Assembly: GCA_029945375.1 (NCBI GenBank)
Contig: CM057066.1
Coordinates: 1,922,001-1,986,000, forward strand
Direction of reading: 5' to 3'
DNA from: Agaricus subrufescens
Taxonomy: Eukaryota > Basidiomycota > Agaricomycetes > Agaricales > Agaricaceae
DNA length: 64,000 nucleotides
The position numbers were made by a program, and so were the translations under genes. The notes beneath the pieces were generated by a model, which ran no database searches, was not told where the DNA came from, and was given only the letters and a program-made list of their open reading frames with translations. Shown here one piece after another: positions 9,279 to 18,725 of the stretch (position 1 is the stretch's first letter; every line of letters begins with the position of its first letter).

Positions 9279-9570
9279 TGTTACGATCTATTTCCGTTAA
9301 GCGTCCCCTGACCCAGGCCCACATGCTACTGCTCCACACCCATATGCTCGCCTTACCTATTTCGTGTACTTGTTCTCATCGTTAGTCAGACACCTCGGGC
9401 ATACTTACTCAGCCCGCTTTCTACTTCTATTATTAGGTAGTCGACTCTGCTATAAGTAGCGTAGTAATACTCTGTATTCCTTACGCTTTACCAACTCGCT
9501 ATATTCCCTTATCGCTCTCAAGTCTTTGCCTTAAGTTGCAACCTGAGCTAATCGCTATAAGGTCGTAACA
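9279..9570 (+). repeat. 3' LTR of A1 (292 bp)
   Basis: Matches 2732-3022 with few differences. It is preceded by the polypurine tract ACGGAGGGTGA (9268-9278), the presumed plus-strand primer, and followed by the duplicated target GGAAC. Confidence 0.95.
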
Positions 9571-9754
9571 GGAACCCCAGAACATATGACGGATCTGGTG
9601 GAAGGGATAAGGGTAAGGGAAGAGATGGTGGTGGTGGTGGTGGTGGTGACAATGGAGGTGGAGATGGAGGTGGAGGTCCGGGAGATGGAGATGGAGATGG
9701 GGAAGAGGATGGAAATGACAATGAAGATGGTCAACACATTCTGAATCATGTTCT
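9571..9754 (+). pseudogene. gag: Family C gag fragment continued (C1), Gly/Asp-rich
   Basis: The sequence resumes C1 gag after A1 and encodes the low-complexity Gly/Asp/Glu region seen in C2 gag near 44690-44830; a GGT/GGA microsatellite underlies it. It stops in the codons equivalent to PNHVLAN of C2, where B1 begins. The rest of C1 is not found in the window. Confidence 0.8.
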
Positions 9755-10305
9755 TGTTATAGTGACCCTGGCCTGGTCCTAAGCTGGGGCGATACGTCAC
9801 TACTGGTAACACAGTTACTGATAGAGTATACCAAAGGAGCCTTCTTGGTTGAATGGAGATTCAACTTCAAAGGTGATAATACTGAGACGATTATACAAGC
9901 AAGAAAGGGAGCTTAGTAATTAAGACTTATAGATTCTAGAGCTTTTAGATAAAGGCTTAGTATTAGTCTCCACCTAACCAAGTAGAAACATTGTTTCTAC
10001 ATGGTTGAGTTGAGGGGTTTATATACTACAGCAAGTATCTACTTATGTAATACTAATAGGAGTCATATCCAGTCATAACTAGTCATAATAGGTCATATCA
10101 AGTCATAACTAATCATAATGAGTCGTATCAAGTCATATAAGTCCTCCAAGTCAGTATAAGTCAGAATGACTCATAACTGTGAGTCGGAAGATTCTTGACT
10201 TTGCTGACTAAGAAATATTACATAAGAAAATAGAAACAATATTCGATACAATTACATCAGCAAAGGTAGGCATATTAGGTAATAAAAGAAATTGAAATCA
10301 TAACA
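9755..10305 (-). repeat. 3' LTR of B1 (551 bp) with divergent U3
   Basis: The R-U5 end (9755-10000) matches the inverted B2 LTR, including the reverse complement of the self-primer word GTTTCTACTT. The U3 part does not match B2. It has TATATAAA (minus strand, about 10016-10023), 33 nt upstream of AATGTTTCTACTT. Immediately upstream in the direction of transcription is a 10-bp tandem array (10061-10140). The purine tract GAAAGGGATAA borders it at 10306. Confidence 0.85.
10061..10140. repeat. 10-bp tandem array in the B1 LTR
   Basis: Eight consecutive 10-bp units follow the consensus AGTCATAWCW (minus-strand core ATGACT). Looser AGTC/GACT words continue to about 10185. The array is absent from the B2 LTR. 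The period equals about one DNA turn, and the core resembles half of a Gcn4/AP-1 type site (TGACT), so an upstream activating array is plausible. Confidence 0.7.
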
Positions 10306-10341
10306 TTATCCCTTTCGTAAACTAGATGTCCACATCTAAAT

Positions 10342-10617
10342 TTACAAATCGAGATTACCTTTCTCATTGATATTGTACTCAGCTACTTTGTCATGTTGGA
10401 AGTCTTGTGATTCCTCATATTCGTCATCTCCTGAGTACTGTTCACAATTATGCTTCTTCCTTAGGTGTTCCACTACTAAAATTCCACACTTGTCACACTC
10501 ATATACCTTCTGACTTCCCCATTTCCATCCAGGTTTTGAAATCAAAGTGAACCCTTTTATCTTGGTCTGACTATTTTCCACAGAAGCTAGGCTGTGGTTC
10601 TCCAAAGATAGTCCCAA
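10342..10617 (-). CDS. Family B 3' sense ORF with zinc-finger-like motif (B1), N terminus broken
   Basis: This 91-codon frame lies in the sense direction of B1, between the antisense ORF and the 3' LTR. It contains YECDKCGILVVEHLRKKHNC: CX2C followed by H and a terminal HxC, resembling a C2H2/C2HC finger. An acidic tail ends near VAEYNINEKGNLDL. Upstream frame homology (from about 10830) is broken by stops. B2 keeps the start region (ATG 43420) and the acidic end (VAEYN..., stop 43661) but has lost the finger. Function is unknown; a DNA- or RNA-binding accessory factor is an inference. Confidence 0.5.
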   Translation of the reverse strand: MGLSLENHSLASVENSQTKIKGFTLISKPGWKWGSQKVYECDKCGILVVEHLRKKHNCEQYSGDDEYEESQDFQHDKVAEYNINEKGNLDL

Positions 10618-10951
10618 TGCATCTCTTGGAGATTCGATAGGACTGCGGCAGTGATGGGAAGATGGGTTTGTATGGATGCTGGATTTTCTATCAAGGGTGG
10701 TTGATAGTTGTCCATATTTAGGTTCAGAGTGCTCAGCCCTGGTGTTGGGGATTGCTGGTGTTTAGGTTTGCTAGAATTCCTGCAGTGTAAGGAAGACGAG
10801 TGATCTGTTTCCTTAATTAGATATTATCTTTTGATCTATCAGTGTCATTTGGGATGTTGTTTGTTGTTTGGTTTAATTCTGATGTAAGATCTGGTATAGT
10901 GTTTGAATTGTCTTGTAAAGATTCTTTCTTGCATTACAACCATCAATACTC

Positions 10952-11012
10952 ATGTTCGCTTCATTCATTAACTCGCTCTCATCTTCTTTTATCTGTTGGG
11001 GTACTCGTAAAC
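10952..11012 (+). pseudogene. Family B antisense ORF, 5' part (B1), split by A2
   Basis: ATG 10952 opens MFASFINSLSSSFICWGTRK, matching the start of the B2 antisense ORF (43316, minus strand). A2 is inserted after the target TAAAC (11008-11012). Joined to 17869-18335, the coding length is 528 nt, exactly that of the B2 copy, so the join is certain. Confidence 0.75.
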
Positions 11013-11306
11013 TGTTATGATCTATTTCTGTTATCGTCCCCTGACCCAGGACCATGTGCTACCACTTCCTTATCCGTGTACTTGTCTCCCATGTTTACTC
11101 AGCACCATTCTCACCATTAGTCAGACACCTTGGGTATACTTACTCAGCCCAACTTCTACTTCTATTATTAGGTAGTCGACTCCGCTATAAGTAGCATAGT
11201 TATACTCTGTATTTCCTTATGCTTTACCAACTTGCTATATTCCCTTATTGCCCTCAAGTCTTTGCCTTAAGTTGCAACCTGAGCTAATCGCTATAAGGTT
11301 GTAACA
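11013..11306 (+). repeat. 5' LTR of A2
   Basis: 294 bp, TG...CA, homologous to the A1 LTR; it carries TATAAG about 32 nt before the decayed self-primer word. Several CpG sites are TpG or CpA. Confidence 0.92.
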
Positions 11307-11384
11307 TTTGGTAAAGTGTCGTAAAGCTCACCTTGCAGGAAGACCTCTAGTCATTGAGGCAGGAAACCATGACAGGCTTGGTAT

Positions 11385-12515
11385 ATGAGCACAGACAGCA
11401 CAGAACTATTCGGAATCAACTTTGAAACACTCTTCTACGAAGGACACTGAAACAGAAACAGATTTGAAGCCCTCAGACATGAGGAAGACCAGGAAACAGA
11501 ACCCTCATCCGAAAACAACGAACAGGAAGCAGAGGAACCAGACCCAGAACAGATACCTAAGAACACCCCACTCGACAAAGACCTAAACCGACTAGCAAGA
11601 GAACTCGAAGAACTAGAACTAAGAGAAATGGCAAGCGACAACACCAAAATCAAATCCACCAACATGATCAACCACAAGGATGTTATGGAACCAGGATTTT
11701 TCAATGGAGATAGGAACAAATTCAATGACTGGTGGAGAGGAATGGAAATTTTCCTCAGATTCAGCAAGTACAACGACGCAGATTCAAAGATACTCCTTGT
11801 CACCAACCACCTGAGAGGAGAAATCCCAGGATGGTTCGCCAAACAATGGGAGGATAAAATTATCAAAGGCGACAATACTGCGGACTGGAAAGTCTTTGCC
11901 GAAGAAATCGTGGACACGTTCTCACCCGGAAACGAACAACAGATCGCTAAAGACAAGATCGAATCCTTCAAACAAGGAAACCTTCACATCAACAACTTTC
12001 TTGTCAAATTCACTGCCCTTGTCCATCAATCCAAATCTAGCAAAGACCATGCGCTCTACCTCCTGAAACAACACACCAGATCAGACATCATTCACACCAT
12101 TTTGGGATACCCCCCATCTGCCATTCCCACCTCGCTCAAAGGATGGATTGCTGCTATAGGATCCATAGGAAAAGGATGGGAGGACACTGAAAGACGAAGA
12201 AACGACCACTGCACCGCCACTGGAGTAACTTATGGAGGAAATGGACAACCCATGGAAATCGGAGCCAGAAAACTAGAATGGTCCACTGACAGAAAACCCA
12301 AATGCCTTAAATGCGGCAAATTTGGTCACATCAAGAAGGAATGCCGAAATGGAACTTACAAATCCAACATCGAATGCTATAATTGTGGCAAACCAGGCCA
12401 CATCGCCAAAGTCTGCCAAAGCCCTAAGAAGCAAACCAGAATTTGTGCCATCACCACCAGAGAGGAAGGAAGTGCTGAAGAAGCTCAACAGGATTTTCCC
12501 AAAGGTTCGGAGTAG
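11385..12515 (+). pseudogene. gag: Family A gag (A2), TGA at codon 22
   Basis: Aligned to A1 gag over its full 1131 nt. TGA at 11448-11450 replaces the CGA of A1 (GHRNG context). The rest is open and keeps both CX2CX4HX4C knuckles near 12297-12418. Confidence 0.9.
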
Positions 12516-15500
12516 GCATGAACTCATGAACCAATGTATCTAGCCATATGAGAAATTGATATGTTTGCCCTCAGAAACGACTAGGAGTGCAGGAGTTAAT
12601 ACTCAAACCCGAGATCACCAAATCCAATGGAGAAACGTTCCAAGCCAAAACAATGCTCGACTCCAGATGTACCCACACTTGCATCGACAAATGAACTGTC
12701 TATAAACACAAGATCCCCACCCATAAACTTGATTGTCCTATTCTGGCAACTAATGCCAATGGAACCCTGAGTGGAAAAGAACCTATCACCAAATTTGTCA
12801 ACCTGGACTTAAACATAGAGGGACACCAAGAAACCATCGACGCAGTAGTAGCCGAACTAGACTCAGCAGACATCTTTATCGGACATGATTGGTTAATCAA
12901 ACACAACCTGGAAATCGACTGGAATCAAGGAACCGTAACTTTCTCAAGATGCCCACCCAAATGCTCAATCAAACACACCAATTTCTCACTACCGGAACAC
13001 CTACGACGCCTTCAGACCAAATGGGAAGACTTCGAAGAAGAAAAAGAACCCAATCCCACGAACCCCCTTGACCTACCAGACTACATGCAACCCTACACCC
13101 ACCTTTTCAACTGAAAGAACTTCGACAAACTACCTGAACGAACCCAATGGGACCATGAGGTCAACCTACTACCAGATGCCCCTAACAAAATCGATGCAAA
13201 AGTCTATGAGATGACCCCAAAAGAGGAAATCGAACTCAATAAATTCCTGGACGAGAACCTCACTACCAAACGCACCTGACCTTCCAAAAGTCCCTATGCC
13301 ACCCCATGCTTTTTCATACCCAAGAAAGATGGATTGCTAAGGCTATGCCAGGATTACTGCAAACTCAACACGGTCACCATCAAGGACAAAACCCCCTTAC
13401 CTTTAATCAGTGAAGTCATCGGAAAACTAAAACATGTGAAGTACTTCAACAAACTCGACATCATCTGGGGTTACAACAATGTACGAATCAAAGAAGGAGA
13501 TGAATGGAAAGGCGCCATCCTTACTAATTGCAGACTCTTCAAACCCACGGTAATGTTCTTTGGAATGTGCAACTCACCAGCCACCTTCTCTCGCTGGATG
13601 ACCACCATCTTCCGGGAAATGATCCAAGACGGCTCACTAGTCAACTACATCGATGACTTCGCCATTCCTGCCAATTCCCTGACAGAATTAGAAGAATGAA
13701 CCCTGCGTTTCCTAAAAATAGCGGACAAAAACAACCTGTGCTTCAAACGAACCAAATGCGAATTCAACACAACCCAAATCTCAATGCTCGGAACAGTCAT
13801 TGGTGATGGCCAAGCAAGCATGGAAACTGAAAAGGTTGAATCAGTTCGAAACTGGAAAACGCCGACCTGCATAAAGGACATCGAACGGTTTATAGGTTTT
13901 GCGAACTTCTACCGATGTTTCATTCAGGACTTTAGCACTCTCACTGCACCGCTCAATGCCTTGAAGGGAGGTAAGACACCAAAACCCTGGAAATGGACTG
14001 TTGAAGAACAAAACACCTTTGAAGCCATCAAAACTGCCATCACCAACGAACCCATCCTAGCCCTACCAGATAACAAAGGAAAATTCAGACTCAAAACTGA
14101 CACATCCAATGTAGGAATTGGAGCAGTCCTATCCCAAGAACAAGAAGGAAAATGGCACCCGGTCACTTTCATGTCTAAAGCCCTCACCGACGCAGAAAAG
14201 AACTACAAAATCTACGACAAAGAACTCCTTGCCATAGTCAAAGCAATCAAGAACTGGAGACACTACCTGCTGGACACCAAACATCAATTCGAAATCTGGA
14301 CCGATCACGAAAACCTCAAATACTTCCATGAACCACAAAAATTGAATGCCCATCAAGCCAGATGGTATCTCATGCTCCAAGAATATGACTACTTACTCCG
14401 ACACATCCCTGGCAAAACGAACGTCAAGGCCAACATTCTGTCCAGACTCTTCCAACATGAATCCCCCAAAGAAGAAACCCAAATTGAGATGTTCAAAGAC
14501 TGCATGATCCTACGAACCCTATCAGAGATCCCCACCTCGCTAGAAACCACCATGCTCCTAAACCGAAACTTCTCCATCTCCACAGCCCCCGACATCCTGA
14601 AACAGATCAGAAACTCCCCTCACCAAGAACACCACGTTACTCAGGAAAGAAACAAAAGACCCGACCAATTCTGGGAGGAAAACAGCATCACCTATCAAAA
14701 AGGAAGAATCTACGTACCAGATGAACCTGAACTTCGAGAATCCATACTCCTGGATCATTACAATCCACCCGACATCGGACACCCCGGATCTTACCGCATG
14801 CTCAAACTCGTAAAACAAACCTTCTGGTGGCCCACAATCAAGACTGACGTCAAAAGATTTGAAAAAGGATGCACCAAATGCCAAAAGAACAAAATAAACT
14901 GACAACCCAGTCACACGCCCCTTAAACCGCTACCCATCCCCGAAGCACCATGGCAAGAAATATCCATAGACATGAAAGGACCCCTACCCAAATCCGAGGA
15001 CCATGACGCCATACTCGTAATAGTTGACCGATTCTCTAAAATGATCCACCTCATTCCCACCGAAACCTCTCTCACGTCAAAACATCTAGCCAAAATCTAC
15101 AAGAAAGACATCTGGCGCATACACGGAATACCAAAACGCATCATTAGTGACAGAGGATCTCAGTTCTCCTCCAAATTCATGAAAGAACTATGCTCCGCTC
15201 TGGGAATCGAAAGGAATCTGTCCACCGCCTACCACCCTCAAACCGATGGCCAAACCGAAAGGATTAACCAAGAAGTGGAATCATACCTACAAAACTTCGT
15301 CAATTACAAGCAAAACGATTGGGCAAAATGGCTTCCCACTGCAGAATTCCAATACAATGACAAAACCCACGCTGCAACCAAACAAACCCTGTTCTTCCTC
15401 ACATATGGCATCCACCCGTGGAAAGGAAACCTAACCGTTAACTCAGATAACCCCCTGGCCAATGAATTCACTGCGGAACTAGAAAAAACCTGAAACAAAG

Positions 15501-16003
15501 CACGAGCAGCATTGGAAGAATACAACTCCACCATGTCTGAATGCGGAAATCTGAAACGGCAAAAGAACCCCTTATCCAAAGGAGACTTTGTCTTCCTAGA
15601 AGCAACAAACGTACAATCAAACCGCCCTTTGGGAAAATTCGACAACAAGCGATATGGACCTTTCGAAATTCTAGAACCCATTGGAGAAACTTCTTTCCGT
15701 CTAAAATTACCTGAAACCTGGGCTATACACGACGTCTTCCACTCATCACTTCTCACCAAATTCAACGAACCCAAATTCAACTGTCAGAAAGCTCCACCTC
15801 CACCCCCCCCGGATATTATTAACAACAAAGAAGAATACGAAGTAGAGGAAATCCATGGACATAGAAAGAAAGGCCAAGGAATTCAATACCTGGTACACTG
15901 GAAAGGATACAACAACTCCGAGGATACATGGCAATCGGCAACTGACCTTGAGAATGCACAGGACCTTCTGTCCGAATATAGGAAACTCAACAACCTCCTG
16001 TAA
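12516..16003 (+). pseudogene. pol: Family A pol (A2), six TGA stops
   Basis: Collinear with A1 pol through protease, RT (YIDD near 13647), RNase H, integrase and chromodomain. In-frame TGA codons lie at 12692, 13112, 13277, 13697, 14900 and 15491. Most replace CGA or CGG in A1. No frameshift is needed to align it, so point decay at CpG is the main damage. Confidence 0.9.
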
Positions 16004-16011
16004 TATAAAAG
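16004..16011 (+). promoter_or_regulatory. Internal TATA box for A2 ORF3
   Basis: TATAAAAG directly follows the pol TAA and lies 64 nt before ATG 16068, as in A1. Confidence 0.5.
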
Positions 16012-16067
16012 GAAAGTCACCACCCAACTACTGGTATAGCATCGTCTATTGGTTCGAAGAAGACATC

Positions 16068-16475
16068 ATGAACACCCAAAACACCACCAAAACCACCACC
16101 ACCTCCCCTGAACAAGAGGCCTACCACAACCTCATCATTGATTCGTTCTGGAGCTCTGCCAAATGGGAGCTCATCAAAATCTATAGTGCGGTGATGGACG
16201 TGGACAACAGATATGCCCACACCTATGTCCCACTCATCTACAATCGACCAAAAGGGGTTAACGCCCCAAATGAAGAAGAAAAGGAGCATATGGTGAAGGT
16301 CATGAGGAAGGAGAGGCAGCTGATCAAGAAAATCATGAGAAAATTACAACTAATGGAGGATGAACTAAAAGATCTCACCAAGGAGATAAACCCGAATGCC
16401 TATGGATGGGCTGCAAATGGAACATGGGGAGATGGATGGGAAGCACCAGCCAAAGAAAACAACCAGCAACAGTAG
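16068..16475 (+). CDS. Family A accessory ORF3 (A2), 135 aa, still open
   Basis: Homologous to A1 ORF3 across its length (begins MNTQNTTKTTTTSPEQEAYH) with one extra codon near the start. It is open although pol, gag and ORF4 of the same copy carry stops; with only 136 codons this may be chance. Substitutions such as R to W at CGG positions show the same C to T decay. Function unknown. Confidence 0.6.
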   Translation: MNTQNTTKTTTTSPEQEAYHNLIIDSFWSSAKWELIKIYSAVMDVDNRYAHTYVPLIYNRPKGVNAPNEEEKEHMVKVMRKERQLIKKIMRKLQLMEDELKDLTKEINPNAYGWAANGTWGDGWEAPAKENNQQQ

Positions 16476-16599
16476 GAGTTGCCTAATAGGGAGGAGAAAG
16501 TAATATAAAATCAGACTGTTGTTTCCTTTCCCTCATTCTATCTTGCCCAACATTGCGCTCACTACCCAGTACACTCCCCTGCTTGAACTCCTAGCCAAC

Positions 16600-17529
16600 A
16601 TGAACCCCAACACCAACCTGACTATGCACACCATCGCCATTCCCGTCGACGAAGCCATTCACATCGATTATATCCAACAACGACACTCCACCATTGCCCG
16701 ATGCCACTACCTCCTTAGGATCTTACATGCCATGGCACAACTCCAAGAAATTGGAGCATCAATCATTCAAATAAGCAACAACGCCCAGAACATTGCGGGT
16801 GGAGTAATAGCCCCTATCAGGCTCTGTGGAGGAGACAAAGGAATTGTAGGAGACCACTTCAACAAACTCCTTGCCGAAATCGCCAAAATAACTGCCACCC
16901 ATATCGAATTCAATTCCCACTCTATTGCCTGTCACTCAGTCAGAATGCTTGACATCCTAGACCGAGTCAGAACCACCAAAGAACTGGCCACCGCAGATGC
17001 AATCTGTAAACCCTACTGCTTGGAACCCGAGACTAGACCCAACACTCCCCCTGCCAAAATCATACCGACCCCTATCCCCGATCCCACCCCCCTGCCCATT
17101 CTGAAACAAGAAGACAACCATATGGATGAGGACTCTGACAAGGAAAACCAACCCCCGGGATTAGACAAAATCTCTAATCTCCATTCACCTGAACTAGCTG
17201 AAGAAGCCGACTGCCTTTTCTGTTACCTGAACTTCATCCCCACTGTCCCCCTGCCCACCGAATTCAAGGCCCCCACCACCTACTTCTTTGCCTACAACAA
17301 CAAATGATACAAGACTACTGGAGAAAGGAACTCGTACTGGAACGTCATACTCACCGTCTTACTCAACAAGAAAGGGAAGAACGAAACCTTCAAAGGGTTA
17401 CCCACACGCATCATCACCGGAGGACGAGACAATGCCCCACACTTCATCGGTTTCAATGAACAAACCAACCAATGGGTTATGGCCAATGGCAAGAGGAAAC
17501 TCTTGAACAATCTCTTCGCACACATCTAA
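16600..17529 (+). pseudogene. Family A accessory ORF4 (A2), one TGA
   Basis: Starts MNPNTNLTMHTIAIPVDEAI and is collinear with A1 ORF4. The motif is KENQPP here. TGA at 17305-17307 replaces the CGA of NNRYKS. Frame and C terminus (AHI) are otherwise preserved. Confidence 0.8.
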
Positions 17530-17569
17530 TTCAGCTTTGATCGGAATCTGAAGCCTGAATGGAGGGTGA

Positions 17570-17863
17570 TGTTACAATCTATTTCCATTATCATCCCCTG
17601 ACCCAGGACCATGTGCTACCACTTCCTTATCCGTGTACTTGTCTCCCATGTTTACTCAGCACCGTTCTCACTGTTAGTCAGACATCTAGGGTATACTTAC
17701 TCAGCCTGACTTCTACTTCTATTATTAGGTAGTCAACTCCTCTATAAGTAGCATAGTTATACTCTGTATTTCCTTATGCTTTACCAACTCGCTAAATTCC
17801 CTTATCGCTCTCAAGTCTTTGCCTTAAGTTGCAACCTGAGCTAATCACTATAAGGTCATAACA
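17570..17863 (+). repeat. 3' LTR of A2
   Basis: 294 bp; preceded by the purine tract TGGAGGGTGA and followed by the duplicated target TAAAC. Confidence 0.92.
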
Positions 17864-17868
17864 TAAAC

Positions 17869-18335
17869 CCTCTATCACCATTCCTGATGATAGTATCCTC
17901 ATCAACTACCTCCAGCAACTTTGTGTGTTGGCAGGTATTCCGGCATCTATCTCTGATGCTACTCTTTTCTCGAGTCTTACCACGACTTGTTTTCTGTTTT
18001 CCATTGATCTTCCAAATCATTCTCCGGTTTGGAACCATCATATTGCTTTATTTGAGCAATACAACTGAGTCCTTATTCCTATGACTATGCATAGGAGTAA
18101 GCAAGCTGCATTTGACACTCGGATATATCATTGTCTGAATTACATTTCCATTGATCATACTGAGGAGATACCAAAGGATTTGGTAGAGGTCCTGGTATCT
18201 GTTTTGTCATTGAGTGGGGTAGCATTGTTTGAGTTCTCAATTAAGGGGCAGGTAGTGGGGATATACGGGGAAGATGAATTTTTTAATTATATCCGTATTT
18301 GGAATCTTATTCTTTCTAGGTTTGGTAGGAAGTAG
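17869..18335 (+). pseudogene. Family B antisense ORF, 3' part (B1)
   Basis: Continues the frame begun at 10952 and runs to the stop at 18335 (ILSRFGRK). It is collinear with B2 at 42789-43250. An in-frame TGA near 18067 replaces the TGG of YNWVLIP in B2. From 18336 to 18725 I see no supported gene: this is the spacer between the ends of the convergent antisense ORF and B1 pol. Confidence 0.75.
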
Positions 18336-18725
18336 TTGAATGTATGGACATGATTTCTAGTTGTTGAACAATTTGTCTTTCGTTTTATTTTATTTTATTC
18401 TTCTTTTATATAGTTTTGCCACGTATTGGTTTATTACGTGTTATAAAATTGAGTTTTGTGATTATGTCATGATTTCAAGGCATGGCGGGTATGGAAGAAA
18501 TGTTTGCAGTTGCGGTGTACCAAGATCTTGGACATTTTTCTTGCCAGTTGCTGGTATTGAGAATAATAAGAGAGGATAGTTGAAGTTGGTGGTGATCAGT
18601 CTTATCCTGGACTGATACAGAAGGGGATGTGATGTCCTGGTGGACGCTCTGGGTTTCAGAGTGTGAATTCTTGGCGTTTACGACAGGGGATGTAGAGTTT
18701 GAGGTGGTTGAGTTAGTTGAGTTGG

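Larger units (their letters stand above)
2732..9570 (+). mobile_element. Ty3/Gypsy chromovirus A1, nearly intact
   Basis: This is a complete LTR retrotransposon of 6.84 kb: 5' LTR, self-primer binding site, gag, pol (-1 frame), two accessory ORFs, polypurine tract and 3' LTR. It is flanked by the 5-bp duplication GGAAC (2727-2731 and 9571-9575) inside C1 gag. Gag, ORF3 and ORF4 are open. The only damage I see is two opposite single-base indels around the protease active site. It is the best reference copy of family A in the window. Confidence 0.95.
11013..17863 (+). mobile_element. Ty3/Gypsy chromovirus A2, decayed by CpG loss
   Basis: Full-length family A element inserted in B1 with duplication TAAAC (11008-11012 and 17864-17868). 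LTRs are 11013-11306 and 17570-17863. Gag and ORF4 have one TGA each and pol has six, mostly where A1 reads CGA. The self-primer word (ATGCTTTACCAA) and its binding site (TTGGTAAAGTGT) no longer match fully. The element is full-length but inactive. Confidence 0.93.
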
